Assembly: GCA_008704415.1 (NCBI GenBank)
Contig: VXIS01000149.1
Coordinates: 1-64,000, forward strand
DNA from: Sphaerosporella brunnea
Taxonomy: Eukaryota > Ascomycota > Pezizomycetes > Pezizales > Pyronemataceae
Reading direction: 5' to 3'
DNA length: 64,000 nucleotides
Shown here: piece by piece, positions 10,116 to 21,831 of the stretch
Numbering within the stretch: position 1 is the first letter of the stretch
Layout of the letters: every line of letters begins with the position of its first letter
The notes under the pieces: model-generated
Databases searched by the model: none
What the model was told of the DNA's origin: nothing
Seen by the model: only the letters and a program-made list of their open reading frames with translations
Program-made: the position numbers and the translations under genes

Positions 10116-11925
10116 CATTTGGGGCTGGTTGATGGGGTTTTCACTGTGTTGTCGCCGTATAAAGTGGAGCGAAGGTGGGGCTCACGGGCATTTACCCGGC
10201 GTCTCGTTAATCCCTGACGTCTCGCTTCTACCTGGCTTACGTTATGCTACACCTTAAGCCTAAACCTACTGCTAGTGCCTGCAGCCCCTCCAAGGAAATG
10301 TGACTAAAGAAAAGACACCAGCCCACAACATAACGCCATGCCCCAACCTTGGTGGTGTTTAGGACATCCATCACCACCGATCATCTACTAGCCACACGAA
10401 AGTCGGGGTCACCGCTTCTGCCGCTTCTCTTTCGTTGCGTCCCTGACCGCCTTCCAAAGGACTTTGTGCTCATTCTCCCGCCTCTTGCAAAATTTAAAGA
10501 GATGATCATGCATTTGAACGGCACCACTGCCGCACCGCCAGCACTTGTCATCCACCCTACAACCGGTGCGGCATAGATAGAGGCCAGTCGGAGCTTTTCC
10601 AAGTCGCAGTTGAAAGAAGCGAGACGTCGTCGCTTTCCTCTGCTTGTAGGCGAGCTGGTTTGGTCTATCCCGTTGGATGGAGTATCCTTTAGGCCAGCAG
10701 TGTTCCTTCAACCAGGCAATACGATCTTGATACTTGGTCTGAGTGACCGATGTGGGCCAGCGATGTTGTGCGTGTGATGTTATCGGCAAGAGGCTTGTCG
10801 CAACGATTCTCTGCTGCCTCTTTGGCGAGCTGGTCAGCCAGCTCGTTGCTCAGCACGTCCAAATAGCCAGAGACCCACCAAAACCTCTGCGTGGGCGATC
10901 TGCGGCAGCAGGTGTAGTCCCCGTTCGGGCGCGCCATGCTGTAGCCTCCTCATTTCCGCCTGCACATCAGTGAAGATACGGACACATCCAGTTGGGTTGG
11001 CTCGGACCACAACGCTGGTGAGTGCAATGTTGAGGCCTGCAGCAATGCCAAAGAGCTCTGCGTTGTAGGCCTCCATATTTTCTCTAATGTAGGCAGCAGT
11101 ATTTTCCATTTGCCCTGTTCTGCATCTACCTGGGTCACCGCTGTGAAGCCACAGCGGCCGTTCTCAAGCTTGGAGCCATCCGAGTCGACGGTGGTTGAGT
11201 TGTTGGTGGGCTTTTGGTGCATAGGGCGGCAGCGAGGGCTGCGTCCTTGTCCAGGATGACGACGGGTCCAGATGGTCAGACGGCAATAAACATGACCCAC
11301 TCAATCGTGGATGGGCGATCAGGGATTGCAGCTGCGAGTTTGTCCACCAACGTGGTAGCGGGGGGGGCAGCAGCGTGTCGTCGAAAGCGTTGTCCCTGAT
11401 GAACTGAAGCAGACGCGGAGCAGAGGTGATCTGATTAGTGGGCATTGGTTGGTAGCGGAGCGTAGGCGGTTGCCAGCGGGGTTACCGCTGTTGGCGATGA
11501 GCCTAGTTGCGAAACGTCTGGCGCAGGATCGTGCCAGCGTCTGTGAGTTGGGCTTCACTGGCCAAGTGCAGTTGTAGGAAGGGCGCCCAGGATTGCTCGT
11601 GCCTGACAATTGAGGCGCCTCTGCACCTCGGCTTGTCGACCCTTCCAGTTGCCGCTCTGCGTCATACAAGGCGACAGCTTGCTTGGACCGCGGCGACTTG
11701 TATACGCTTGACGTTTTCCGGCGCCAGTCCGAATTTGCCCAAAAGGGACATGATCCAAGCTTCTGCCGTTCGGGCCTTACCCATGCGTACGTTGTGGTGA
11801 TGCATCAGAGTAAGTTTGCTGTCCAAAAAGACGTCGAGCCATCGATGGCAGCACAATTGATTTCTTAAATTGAAGCATCCCGTCTCATCTGCCGTTGAAG
11901 GAAAAAAGCTTTCTGTGACACACAC

Positions 11926-12646
11926 ACTCTCATGTGCGTGAGTAGACGCGATTATGATGTGATATGTAGATACGTATGGTAAGTGTCGAAAGTGTCGCTG
12001 CGAGCGGCTGGAATGGCCGTACCTATTCGCGTGGATACCCCTATGTATGCATGTAGCATCACTCGACCATTCTAATTCCTGTCAGCCTCTATACGATGCT
12101 CGAGCTAGATTCGGCGTGGTTTTCCGGAACTTAAGCATATCCGTGGCCTTAAAGCGCCGGAACCAGGTCTGAGCTTCGAAAATCCTCGGGACTCGGATTT
12201 GGGATGGTACTCTGTTTGCTTCATCACAGGATCATACCGCTCAACCGTAAGACTTATCGCCGTCAATACTCAAAGGTTTCCCGTAGTATCTGTAGCCCAT
12301 GGGTGCCATATTGGCAGCGATCAACTTGTAACATATCAAGATGGAAGCCTCTACATCGTGGGTCACTGCTTTCTGCTCTTTGGCATTGGTGATGAAATTC
12401 TGGTACCCTTCTTCGTCGTCGAACCGAGGCTGGGTCCTTTGGCTTTCCCCGAGCGAGACGATGATGTATAGTCTGGCGAGAGGCTGTGACGGTGCTTTCA
12501 CCTAGATAACATCCAGTTTTTAGGGTGAGTTACTGCTTGACGGAAATCAGAGTGACATCTCCTCTGGGTTGGAGATGAAAAGCCAGAATAGATGGTAAAG
12601 TACCTCCACGTCCTTGTCTGGGCTGAGTATTGAGTCTCTTCCGAGT
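11926..12646. other. Stretch with a possible old gene fragment
   Basis: The minus strand at 12501-12241 has an 86-codon open stretch (FDDEEGYQNFITNAKEQK, MAPMGYRYYGKPL) that looks protein-like but has no start context or recognised family. It may belong with the degenerate pieces at 12900-13600. Confidence 0.3.
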
Positions 12647-12659
12647 TGACACCAATGGT

Positions 12660-12835
12660 TTTGTTTTGTTTTAATCATATTGTATTCGGCCGCTTGCGGC
12701 CATGACATATGTAAGAGAGAAGAGACTATGCTACCCCTTAGGCTAGGCCTACTGCTGGGGCCTGCGGCCCTTCTAAGGAAATAAATCAAGCAAATCACAC
12801 CCAATAGATAGACGGACCAAGGAGATTCGTGACAA
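12660..12835 (-). mobile_element. 5'-truncated LINE 3' end with target duplication
   Basis: A 176 bp LINE 3' end in minus orientation: A-rich tail at the low-coordinate end, hairpin GGCCGCTTGCGGCC at 12688-12701, and the conserved 3' UTR motif up to about 12790. It is bounded by the 13 bp direct repeat TGACACCAATGGT at 12647-12659 and 12836-12848, the target-site duplication of a LINE insertion. Confidence 0.88.
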
Positions 12836-12983
12836 TGACACCAATGGTAATAACCATGTGGTGGGGATCTCGCTGGAAGGCGTTCACTGAAAAATCACTC
12901 GTTTGAACGATCGAGATGAAGAGAAGATGTCCGCATTCCGAATGAGCCCCCCCCCGCACTCAAATCTCCCTGGTTGATCGATT

Positions 12984-13512
12984 CCCATTGGAGCTCCAAA
13001 GTCATCGATGATGACCCGTTCGTTCTTCTGCTAAGTGGAGAAAAATCTTCTTCGACAAAAGAACGCAGGGCCTCAGTAACCCGCTTCCGGGGGCCAACTT
13101 CCATTGCTGGTGACAAGTTGACTCTCAGCCGTGGTGAGGGCAGTTATGTTGACTACCATTTGAATGCTGAACAGACGGGTCTTCGAAATTAACCGATTGA
13201 CCTTCCGGTTGCTCGGTGACCTGACTGGTGACACACTGGCTGAGGGGTCTCTTCTAGCAAAGCGTTGGCTTTCTTGATACCTTGGTGAGTAGGGAGCTTC
13301 GCTCTCGTTGATGACAAGGTGGAAAACGTTATGTCTTACTTGCCGCCGCCGGGCACCATCGAAGCAGTCCAGGATGGTCAGCCACCTCCGTGACGGAAAT
13401 TCAACGCAAAGCGTTGTTGTCTCGCAAAGAGTCTTATTCGCCAGGACTGGGAGATGAGTGCAATTTCCATCGGAGTTCCAAAGTCATTGATGATGACTCG
13501 TTTGTTCTTCGG
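12984..13512 (-). repeat. Diverged duplicated gene fragment
   Basis: Two stretches of about 48 bp (12984-13030 and 13463-13512) match closely and on the minus strand both read K-N-(E/K)-R-V-I-I-(D/N)-D-F-G-(A/T)-P-M. Flanking frames contain stops. This looks like a degraded, duplicated protein-coding segment of unknown identity. Confidence 0.45.
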
Positions 13513-13559
13513 TGGTCCAGAGATCACAGCCGTTGGCAGCAGAGGAAGTCGGATCGTCT

Positions 13560-13659
13560 CAACAGCCGGTACCTTTTAGGCCGGGAGACGCGGATTTGAA
13601 TGTTATATATGCCATGATCGGATCCGGTCGAATACAATATGACGAAAACAAAAAAAAAA
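13560..13659 (+). mobile_element. Diverged LINE 3' end
   Basis: The tail GAATACAATATGACGAAAAC and a following A-run match the other LINE ends in the window. The preceding hairpin has a different sequence (GATCGGATCCGGTC, 13616-13629) but keeps pairing. The 5' extent is uncertain. Confidence 0.65.
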
Positions 13660-14473
13660 GCCGTTGACAACTGAAGACAACGGCTGGCTGGCGGAGCGGG
13701 AGTTCTACATAATATCATCAGTGATTGCCAGTAATTTACTGCAAGCGAAAAGACTCACCTCAGGTTAAAGTTAATGATATGGAGACCCAGAGTAGAATTT
13801 TCATCATCATCATCTCCCTGGCTTTGGCGTGGCGACCAACCCACAGGGCCACGCAAACAGCGACCGGAAAAAAGCTGGCAGTGAGGCATTGCCCATGTAT
13901 TTGCAAACAAATGCGATGCGGGAGGGTCGTGTGGGATGTTATTTGTTGCGAGCGTCATTTCTGCACTGCTGATGTTAAGCCTGTTGGCTGACGATGCAGA
14001 GGTTCCAACCCAATTGGGCTACATCTCAGAAATGGACCGAGAAAGCGGTGGATATAAAAGTGGGCCGTCGAGACACGTGCTGTGGCTACCAACTGGTGAT
14101 GGTTGACAAGGTGAAAGAAAGCATGAGTGACGTGGGGCTTAAAGAGAGCAGTCCGGGGTTGTTATCGTGCCTTGCGAGATACGGACGAGCAGGTTTCTAG
14201 AGTAACGATGCATTCGATTGTGGGACGGACAAACAAACTATCCTGCAAGGCTGCCGCCAATGTCTGCTGCCAGTCAAGCTAGGAGTATTAGGCCTTTGAC
14301 ATTCGGTCTGAATGGACAAAAGCTTGATATGTTGCGTCAGAAGAAACCAAGCATGCGAGTGCTTTGCAGTGGACCGTCACAGCCCCAAACCCTAATCAAC
14401 CAAAACACATTAACGGCGGCGATCGTTGCACCACAAACATCTTCACCAGCAAAATCCTGACCACACCTCCACC

Positions 14474-15040
14474 ATGGTAATGCCCACGCCTATCTCCACA
14501 AAAATACGCGCACTAACCCCCCCATAGGGCCGCGCCAACATCCGCAGCAAAACCGCACGTGTGACTTCCAGCAGCAGCACCCCAGCTGTCTCTGCCCCGC
14601 GCGATCTCAAAAAAGCCGCGCGTATCACACGGCACGCACAATTCGTGTCACGTATTGAGAAGAAGTCCGCGACTGCTACCACGGCAAAGCGGCGACGCCC
14701 CAGCAAAAAGCTATTATCAACACTCGACTCGCTGGCAGATGCGCTCTCGGACATCAACGCGAGCGAGGAGGCCAAGGGGGTGTTGGCGCAGAGGAGTGAT
14801 AGCAAGAAGGTGCTGAAGAGCCGTCCTGGCGCCATGAAACGGAAGGAGCGGTTGGTCAAGAGCGAGTGTGAGCGCTTTGGAAAGAACCTGGCGATTCTCG
14901 AGACTGGACAACAGGCGGAGGGCGCCGGAATGACTTCCTGGGCGAAACTGAGAGGATTCATTGGTGCCACGTTGGAGAAGAAGGAGGAGTTTGTGGAGAT
15001 GGAGAAGGCGAAGGAGACCGGAATGGAGGTGGAGGTTTGA
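14474..15040 (+). CDS. SLX9: Ribosome biogenesis protein SLX9
   Basis: Model: 14474-14476 and 14528-15040, 171 residues. The intron (14477-14527, 51 nt, GTAATG, CTAAC branch, CATAG) follows directly after the ATG. An in-frame TAG in the unspliced sequence shows that it must be removed. The protein has the SLX9 order: DLKKAARITRHAQFVSRIEK, then RRRPSKKLLSTLDSLADALSD, then RPGAMKRKERLV and ERFGKNLAIL, ending with a WAKLRGFIGATLE helix. In yeast SLX9 helps process and export the pre-40S ribosome in the nucleolus and nucleus. Length and motif order fit the fungal family, with no missing part. The gene is isolated among LINE fragments and is transcribed from a short upstream region without obvious elements. 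Confidence 0.88.
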
Positions 15041-15399
15041 GAGTTGGGACACTGCCATGCGGGTTTTGTTTCTTTCTTTCTTTCTTCTCGGCGTCTGGAG
15101 CTTGCTTTGGTGTATGGCTGCTGCTGCATTTAGAGGCCTCTTTTTCTGCAAGAATATGATTCCCTCTCGAGAAGCGACCCGGTGAATCTCAGCGTGCACG
15201 TGGTGTAGGTAGTTGCGGAGATGGGAGAATTTCCAGACTGCAAAATACAATTGAGTGAAGCTCTCATCATGGCCGCCTTATCACGTGTTGCCTGCATAAA
15301 ATCCCGTCGACGCCGTCATCTTTTCTTTTCCTCATCTCGCTCAACAACATCGTTAACTGTACCATAACCATAACCATAACGCAATCCCCGGCGCCACGA

Positions 15400-16006
15400 G
15401 GACGCATCGTGATCGAAGCCGAAGACGAGGCTGCCAGGGCCGCTATACTCTTCCAAGAAAGCATGGCTACTCCAACACTGCCAGCTGAAATCGTACTGCC
15501 GACGATCAAAGAAGACCGACCTGGTCGGTCGAAAGACCAAAAAGACGCTGGCAGCTCGCTTATTCCAGCTTAAGCTCAACAAGGCTCCCACGGCCCCCTA
15601 CCTTCACAAGACCGGAAGGCGCGAGGACGATAAATGCTGGTTCTGCACAGGTAAACCAGTCCAGACGAGGAAACACCTCTTCAAGTTCTGCGTTCGTTGG
15701 TGCAAAGAGCAGGTGGTACTGTGGAAGGCAGTGGCGTCAGCCACAACGGACAGACAGAAGGACGAATACGTCGATTTAGGTCCCGTTGTCTGACGAACGT
15801 CATACGGTGATGGCTTTCCTAGGCTGTGGCTAAAATGTTGACCTTTCCTTTTCCTTGTATGCTTGTAGTCCCTTGGTGCGCTAACCTACGAATTTCCCTT
15901 TCCTGTGGGGGTGCAGGCCCCACAGTGGGACTCCAAAGCCCAGGGGTGCCTCCGTTTTTATGTCATGACCACATGCAGCTGAATACAATATGATTAAAAA
16001 ACAAAA
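15400..16006 (+). mobile_element. 5'-truncated LINE 3' end
   Basis: The plus strand encodes the LINE C terminus (LFQLKLNKAPTAPYL, DDKCWFCTGKP, HLFKFCVRW; 15555-15740), stops near 15791, and continues through the 3' UTR to GAATACAATATGATTAAAA at about 16000. The terminal hairpin position (15967-15980) is mutated to GACCACATGCAGCT and no longer pairs well. The 5' boundary is approximate. Confidence 0.8.
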
Positions 16007-18312
16007 TGGAAAACACATTCTATCCCTCTCAGATCGTCTCCGCACTCAGCGCGTATGCACATCAAATTCGATCAAACCTCTGGATATCTAATAACCTGCG
16101 GTATCGCTAATCCACTACCGCGGGATACAAAGACAGAGAATATCAAAAAAAACTGCATCCTAACACCACTCAGGCCTCATGCCCCAGTAGCCGAGTGATG
16201 ATCAACAGCAGCTGACATGGTCTCATGTGTAATTTCTAACTACCTCTGTTCACAGGAGTTACCTGGGAACAATAAAGCTTTCGCGCAATGCGGCTCAACA
16301 TGATTTTCTCTCAACCCTAACCTCAGTTAACTGCCTCGGGCTGAACAACAGGAAGGAGATGATGGGGCTTTCTCGAGAGTGGGAAGGGCGGTATTAGGGA
16401 GTAGAATTAAAGCTAGTATATGGGGACGTTGAGATTGAGCATGGAAGAGACGGAATATGGCGTTTCGGTGTCTCTATTTTCTTAGCGATTCATGGCGAAT
16501 AGATGGATATAGAGACAGCAGGCCGCATGCATCAATTTCCACGATGCGAGTGATATCCAAAGCATGCAGCTATGCCTGCATGCGTATAACTCGGAAAGAA
16601 AAGCCTTGTATACCGTGTTTCTGTGCCACTGGGTTCATTCCCATGGATGATGGATCCGTTGCATGAAACGGGGAGTGTCATAGATCTAGATGTTGCGGTA
16701 GTCTACCGGCGGGTTGCATCTGGTAAAGTTACGCATGCGCGGCCATAGATAGCAACCGAGCCCCGGACTCCACTGGATCTTGCGGGGGTCGCTCCGTTTG
16801 TGACGTCCATTCAGCGGCCTTTGAAGGTTTGAACGGTACCAGTTTTTGTTTCTGAAACGAGAGTCGTCGTTTATCTATCTATCCATCTACACAATGTGCA
16901 GAATTACAATTCGCGGGCTTTGTGGCTGAGCCGATGTGCCTCTTTCGGGCAGGCAAGTCCAGATCGGAAAACGTGCTGGAGGTCCGTGCGTTCGCTGTTG
17001 TTTTTGCAGGCTGTTGCGTATGTGCCGGTGGCCAAGTACTAGTCGGAGTCTGCCAGACAGGTTTATCGGCTCTAATGCGAGGGCGAAGCAGCAGCCGGGG
17101 TGTGGACTCTGCTTAGTGCACTGTCCCTGACCGACTGGGAAGGAGAGCGAGAGAGCTTGACAGGCTTTCAACGGTGGCGCGTAATGCAAGTAATGTCGAT
17201 GAGGACGGGGGGGCGGGGGTGTTTGAGATGGACAGACATGTAGGCACACGAGAACCATGTGTGATGTGCAACGATGTTTTCTTTTGCGTGCGATGCATGC
17301 AGGTAGGTATATGCGCACCGATCTTTGTCTCTTTTGTGTGTCTCGGGTCGGGGGTCTCGCAAGAACAAGCAGTGGCCGATCGCTCCCCTCGCGCCTCCCC
17401 TGCGGTCGTCCGTGCTCCTGCTCGCTGCTCCTCCTCGATCCAGACCCTGGCCGACCCTGCGTAAACACTGACGGACTGCTATGCTGCCTTCGCGTTAGTC
17501 TCGTCTACTGCGTGATCCACCTTTCGTTCTAGCATCCAGGGAGACGAACACAACCCCCTCATGAACTAGCTCTGTGCCTGAATCGTACCTGTCATACTCC
17601 CTCCTCCACCACCAACCCCTACTGCCACTCCTGCTCCTCAACTCATCGTCCCGCCGCCACGCCGCGCTCCTCTCCTCCGCCCGCCGCCTCTTCCTCCCCC
17701 CCTCTATCCGCCCGCCGCCGTCACCTTGCTGCTTCCTCGACTTTTGGCTTGTCAGCACCCCCAATTTCCATTCCTTACCACAGCTCGCCGCACTTATACC
17801 GCTGCCAATCGCTACCATACTGCTACTGCCATTGCGTTCCAGACCAATCGCTTCAACGTAAGACAAACCGAGTCCGGCGCTTCCAATCGTAGTTGCTGCA
17901 ACCCCATCCACCGAAAAGCAAAAGCAAAGTCAATCAGGCAAGTACACCAAGCCGGTTGAAGATCGCACCGTGAGCGGCGCCTTCGCTAGTCAGGTACACA
18001 CTACCAACTCTCTTTCACAGCCCCCAGAAACAACCGCTTCTGTCTTTCCTACATCTTCTTCTTCCAACCTATCCGAGCGCAGTTACAGGAAAGGGAAGGG
18101 GAGGGGGGTTTCAAACACCACCAATAAACCTCCGCAACACTACACGCTCTCCCAACACACCGATCAACGCCCAACCCGGCCCCTCCCTTTCCTCTTGCGC
18201 CCCCGGTCCTCTCGCTTTTGTGGAGTTGATTGCGACCGTCGTGACGATCGCCTGTGAAAGCCTTGTGGAACAGCAGCAAAAGAAAAAAAAAATAGGAACA
18301 GGATAGGCTGCC
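16007..18312. other. Intergenic region and long 5' leader of the RhoGAP gene
   Basis: No supported gene. A 193-codon minus frame at 16887-17468 is low-complexity and arginine/serine-rich and is treated as spurious. From about 17560 the + strand is pyrimidine-rich, as in fungal promoters and 5' leaders. Confidence 0.45.
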
Positions 18313-20458
18313 ATGCCAGCCACGAAGACGGACATCATAGCGGGTTCCACTGGCAAGGACAGGTTGGCGACGGAGATAAAGTCCACCGGCTGCGGAGGGG
18401 TTCAGAACGGCGGCTCCAAGATCGTCGCTGACAGCGTAAAACCGGAGCCGTCGCTGTCATCGTCATCGCGTGAGAAGGGGCGTCCCCAGCGACGCAGGAA
18501 GGACCCGCTTGAGGAAGATGACGACGACGACGATGACGACGGTGAAGGCGCCGACTTCTTGAAAGAATTCCCGTTCCTTGCCCGACCCAGGAGAGAGATG
18601 TTGCAGCAGAGAGCAAACCCGCCATCCTTCCCGTCATCTAACATGTCCCCAAAAGCCACGAATCGCGCCGCCGCCGATGCCCCAGGACTCACACTGACCA
18701 CTTCCCATTCGTCGTCCAAAGGACCAAAGGCGGCTTCGAAATCGTCATCGCCCTCCCCGACCACCTCCCAGCCTGCTCAGTTTCCGCCCAGGCATCAGTC
18801 CAGAGCACGAGGGGCGTCGTCTTCCTCGCCCTCCGATGACCGTGCACCTCGTTTACCCCCGCGTCCAGGCGGCCCCCGTCGCTCGTCCTCGCAGGACGGT
18901 AATTTCTTCAGTAACGTGAAGAAGGGCAAAGAGCAGGTTAAGGCAGGCGGACTCAAGGCTGCAAGCTTCCTCGACAAGGTGTCACATGTAGCGTGGGACA
19001 GGATCAAGAGCCCGCGGTTAAACCCCTTAAACCCCACAAACTTGAGGGTGTCTGGGGGGCGTTCCAGTTCTCCGCAGAGCGGCAACAAAAATGACCCGAA
19101 TCGCGACACTAGTAACGATGTGGACGTGTTTGGTATGGACCTGAAGGAGGCTGTGATTAAGACACGGATAATCAGTGTTCGGAAAATGCCTGGTGATGCG
19201 ACATATTGGATCCCCGCAATTGCCTATCGGTGTCTACAGTACGTACACTCTTCGTGATGGGCTACTTAAAGCTGCTATTTTTAAGCGAAACTGACCACTC
19301 GTTGTGCAGATATCTCAATGTCTACGGTCCGCACGAAATCGGAATATATCGATTGTCGGGAAGCACGGTTGTGGTCGACGATTTGCGAGCAGAGTTCAAA
19401 ATTAGACATGACGTGGACTTGTTCGAGAACCCACCCGATGATCTCCATACCGTTTCGTCGCTTCTCAAAGGATGGTTCCGATCATGTAAGCTACCAAGTT
19501 CTCCGGCTGGTTATCTAACGATACTGACGGACCGCAGTACCCGACGCCATTCTACCACTGGAGGTGCAGAAACGGATATATGAAAAGTGCAAAGATGAAA
19601 CGGAATCTCCAAAGCCGCCCAAGGCATTTGTTGACGAATTATCCAACTTGCCGCCATATGTAATTTCTCCCTCACGTTCCCGCTTTTTGAGCCGCTCACT
19701 TACCAGAATTGCAGAATTACTACTTGCTCAACCATCTATTTTCCCACCTGAGCACGATATGCATGGAGTCGGAAATCAACAAGATGAATCTCTCGAACTT
19801 GGGCATGATCTTTTGCTCTACCCTCCGAATAGACCGATTTTGCTTCAACTGGCTTGTCAACAGCTGGGCGGATTGTTGGGCTGGTTGTCTAACCGAGGAG
19901 GATGAGTACCACAGAACGTTGCCGCCACCGCCGCCTCGTCGCCTTCCCTCGATGGATTCCGCCAATCCCCCGCAAATCCTATCCTCAAATTCGAGGGCTT
20001 CAAGCCGGACAGGACGGCCCATAGAATTGGATGGCTCCTCCCAGGAGCGCTGGCCTTCGACTTCCAGTCGCGACTTGCCAACATCATCCGCCAGCTCAAT
20101 ACAGCATCCTCCCAGGAAGGACAGCCGAGAACCTATAGAATTGGGACGTGAGAAGGAAAAGGACAGAGGAGGAAGGATCGACTGGTCTCAGCAGAAAGAG
20201 AAGTTGGAACGGGGGCAGGAGGAGAAGAAGGAGCGGGTTCCCCTGGAGTCGCGGCGACACAAGAAGGAGCCGTCTTCACTGTCGTTATCACCGCGCACTG
20301 ATGAACCCCACTATGATGATCGGTACAGCACGATGGTGCAGCATGGGTCCCCGCGGACCAGTTCAGACGGCAACCGTGGGAGACTCAGCCCTCCAGCTTC
20401 CCTGCCGCCCATTCAGCCGCTCAGCCCGATGATAAAGGAGGGGCAAAACGTTGTGTGA
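18313..20458 (+). CDS. Rho GTPase-activating protein (RhoGAP domain)
   Basis: Model: 18313-19238, 19310-19485, 19538-19659 and 19715-20458, 655 residues. The three introns (71, 52 and 55 nt) join frames exactly. Residues 1-270 are disordered and Ser/Pro-rich with an acidic Asp run. The RhoGAP domain starts near residue 281 (DVFGMDLKEAV, IPAIAYRCLQYLN) and continues through EIGIYRLSG, where Arg323 is the catalytic arginine finger, then LHTVSSLLKGWFRS, LPDAILPLEV, and NYYLLNHLFSHL..NKMNLSNLGMIF. The C-terminal 200 residues are again disordered and charged. The domain most resembles Bem3-type GAPs for Rho/Cdc42 GTPases in polarity control, but the PX and PH domains of Bem3 are absent. It should act at the cortex on a Rho-family GTPase, and the exact substrate cannot be read from sequence. 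Confidence 0.88.
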
Positions 20459-21463
20459 GAAAGAGCTTTGCTGTTGATGATACCCCCCTGCGCCCGCCGG
20501 CCGGACGCTGGAGTTTCTGTGTGCTGTTTGTTGTGTGAGAGATACCTAGGTAGAAGACGCGGCGTGTTTGATTTGGACGATGATACCTTTTTTACTACGT
20601 GCGTGTGTGATTTTATTTCTAGGACTTACGGCTTTTAACTCCCGGGGTGATCGTTTGTTTGCTACGAGGGGAAAGAACAAAATCAGTGTGGATGATGCAG
20701 CTTTTTGCTTTGATGCCTTTTTCCTTTTTTTTCTCCTTGCTTTTTTTTCTCCATTTTTTCCCCTGCTCTCTTTGCTCTCTTGCTTTGATCCATTTGCTTT
20801 TGACAGTTGGAGTTGAGCGCGGCATTCATTTCAATTCAAGTCGGATTTGCGAGCGTGCTTTGATTTTTTTACTTGCTGCTGTTGCATGTTTCGAGTGGAT
20901 TTGTAGCTGTTGTTTGCTCCGTCTGTTGCTGTAGGCTGTCTTGCTGGGCGTGAATAGGAGCTGCTGCTGAGTGCTCGGTAGCGAGTGATATTTCGTGATA
21001 TTTTTGGGAAGTCCTCCGGCACGGAATCCGAAAACCCGAAGCACGAAAGAACCACGGGATCACACTTCAATCTTCAACCTCAAAACAACAACACACCTAC
21101 ACCCCCCCGCTTTGCCAACCCCAATGTGTCCGCATCTCATTCTCCAAAAACCCGCATCGCTAAAAACTCTCCCGCTTCATGTCCAGTGGGCCTCATGGAT
21201 TCAATGCCGGAATCAGCGCCTTGAAAGGGCTGCACTAAGCTAGCATGGAAATGGAATGGATTGATGCGGCTAACAAGATTACCTTTGAGAAAGTATCCTG
21301 CTGCTTACTTTCTAGAACAGTCCGACCTACTTCTGACAGATCTCATGCAGCATTAAAGCATGCTACAGTGCGAAGTCCCAAAAAGACATACAAAATGAAG
21401 GAAAAAACAGAAGGAAGGAGAAGAAAGAAAACAAAAAAAGGAAAAAAAGGAACAATCTATTGT
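20459..21463. other. 3' flank of the RhoGAP gene
   Basis: T-rich simple sequence near 20710-20770. No gene was recognised. Confidence 0.45.
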
Positions 21464-21465
21464 AC

Positions 21466-21661
21466 AGTAAAAACTTGAATAAAAGAGACCCCCCTCAGAT
21501 TTGGTTGGCAGCATAAAATCGCCGTATAGAGAATTTATTGTCTCCAAAACGAAGTCAGTAAAAACAAAACGCCTCCTTGGTAAGCTTAATAATTTCCCTA
21601 TAAGGCAATTCTGCGCCGCTAACCAAATCTGGAGGGGTCTCTTACAGCCGAGTCAATACGG
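21466..21661. mobile_element. TA-flanked MITE, 196 bp
   Basis: The two ends are imperfect inverted repeats (best conserved block AAGAGACCCC..CAGATTTGGTT, about 45 bp), the outer ends read CAGTA and CCGTA, and TA flanks both sides (21464-21465, 21662-21663). No coding sequence. Probably a non-autonomous Tc1/mariner or pogo derivative. Confidence 0.7.
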
Positions 21662-21831
21662 TATTAAGGTTCTGTTGTCGACAAACGCTGTACGGAGGCG
21701 GTATGGCCTCCCTAGGCAGTACCAAAGTTGGAATGTGAAAGCCTAAAATTGTTTCTTGGCCCTGTCTTCTACTTCCCTATGTTTGTCTGGTCACGGATTT
21801 CCTGAGTGCGCTTTTATACCTGGTACGATTT

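Larger units (their letters stand above)
8414..10242 (-). mobile_element. Fot1/pogo-type transposon inserted in the LINE 3' UTR
   Basis: A 45 bp inverted repeat starting ACGTAAGCCAGGTAGAAGCG bounds 8414-10242 with one mismatch, and TA flanks both sides (8412-8413, 10243-10244). Joining the flanks across one TA gives ...AAACTATGCTACACC..., which matches the uninterrupted 3' UTR of the LINE copy at 12720 (GAGACTATGCTACCCC). The copy is about 1.8 kb and has lost the middle of its transposase. Confidence 0.9.
8351..11925 (-). mobile_element. LINE-type retrotransposon copy, 5'-truncated and interrupted
   Basis: On the minus strand, broken frames encode the end of a reverse transcriptase (FLDSKLTLMHHH, LLGKFGLAP, near 11700-11860), an RNase H domain (DSDGSK near 11180, AELFGIAAGL near 11040, SNELADQLAKEAAEN near 10850) and a C-terminal Cys-rich knuckle (CRTGCRVDDKCWRCG, near 10560). 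This is the order of RNase H-bearing fungal LINEs. The 3' UTR runs from about 10330 to 10245 and resumes at 8411, because a Fot1/pogo element sits in it. The LINE ends with a hairpin (8375-8388) and an A-rich tail at about 8351. Multiple stops and frameshifts make it inactive. Confidence 0.85.

Noticed and set aside
15361..15382. ACCATAACCATAACCATAAC resembling a telomeric repeat
   Set aside because: Only about three units and not the CCCTAA unit of fungal telomeres.
16887..17468. 193-codon minus frame
   Set aside because: Low-complexity, Arg/Ser-rich, no family; lies in the RhoGAP upstream region.
17495..17911. 138-codon minus frame opposite the RhoGAP leader
   Set aside because: Antisense of pyrimidine-rich leader; no coding character.
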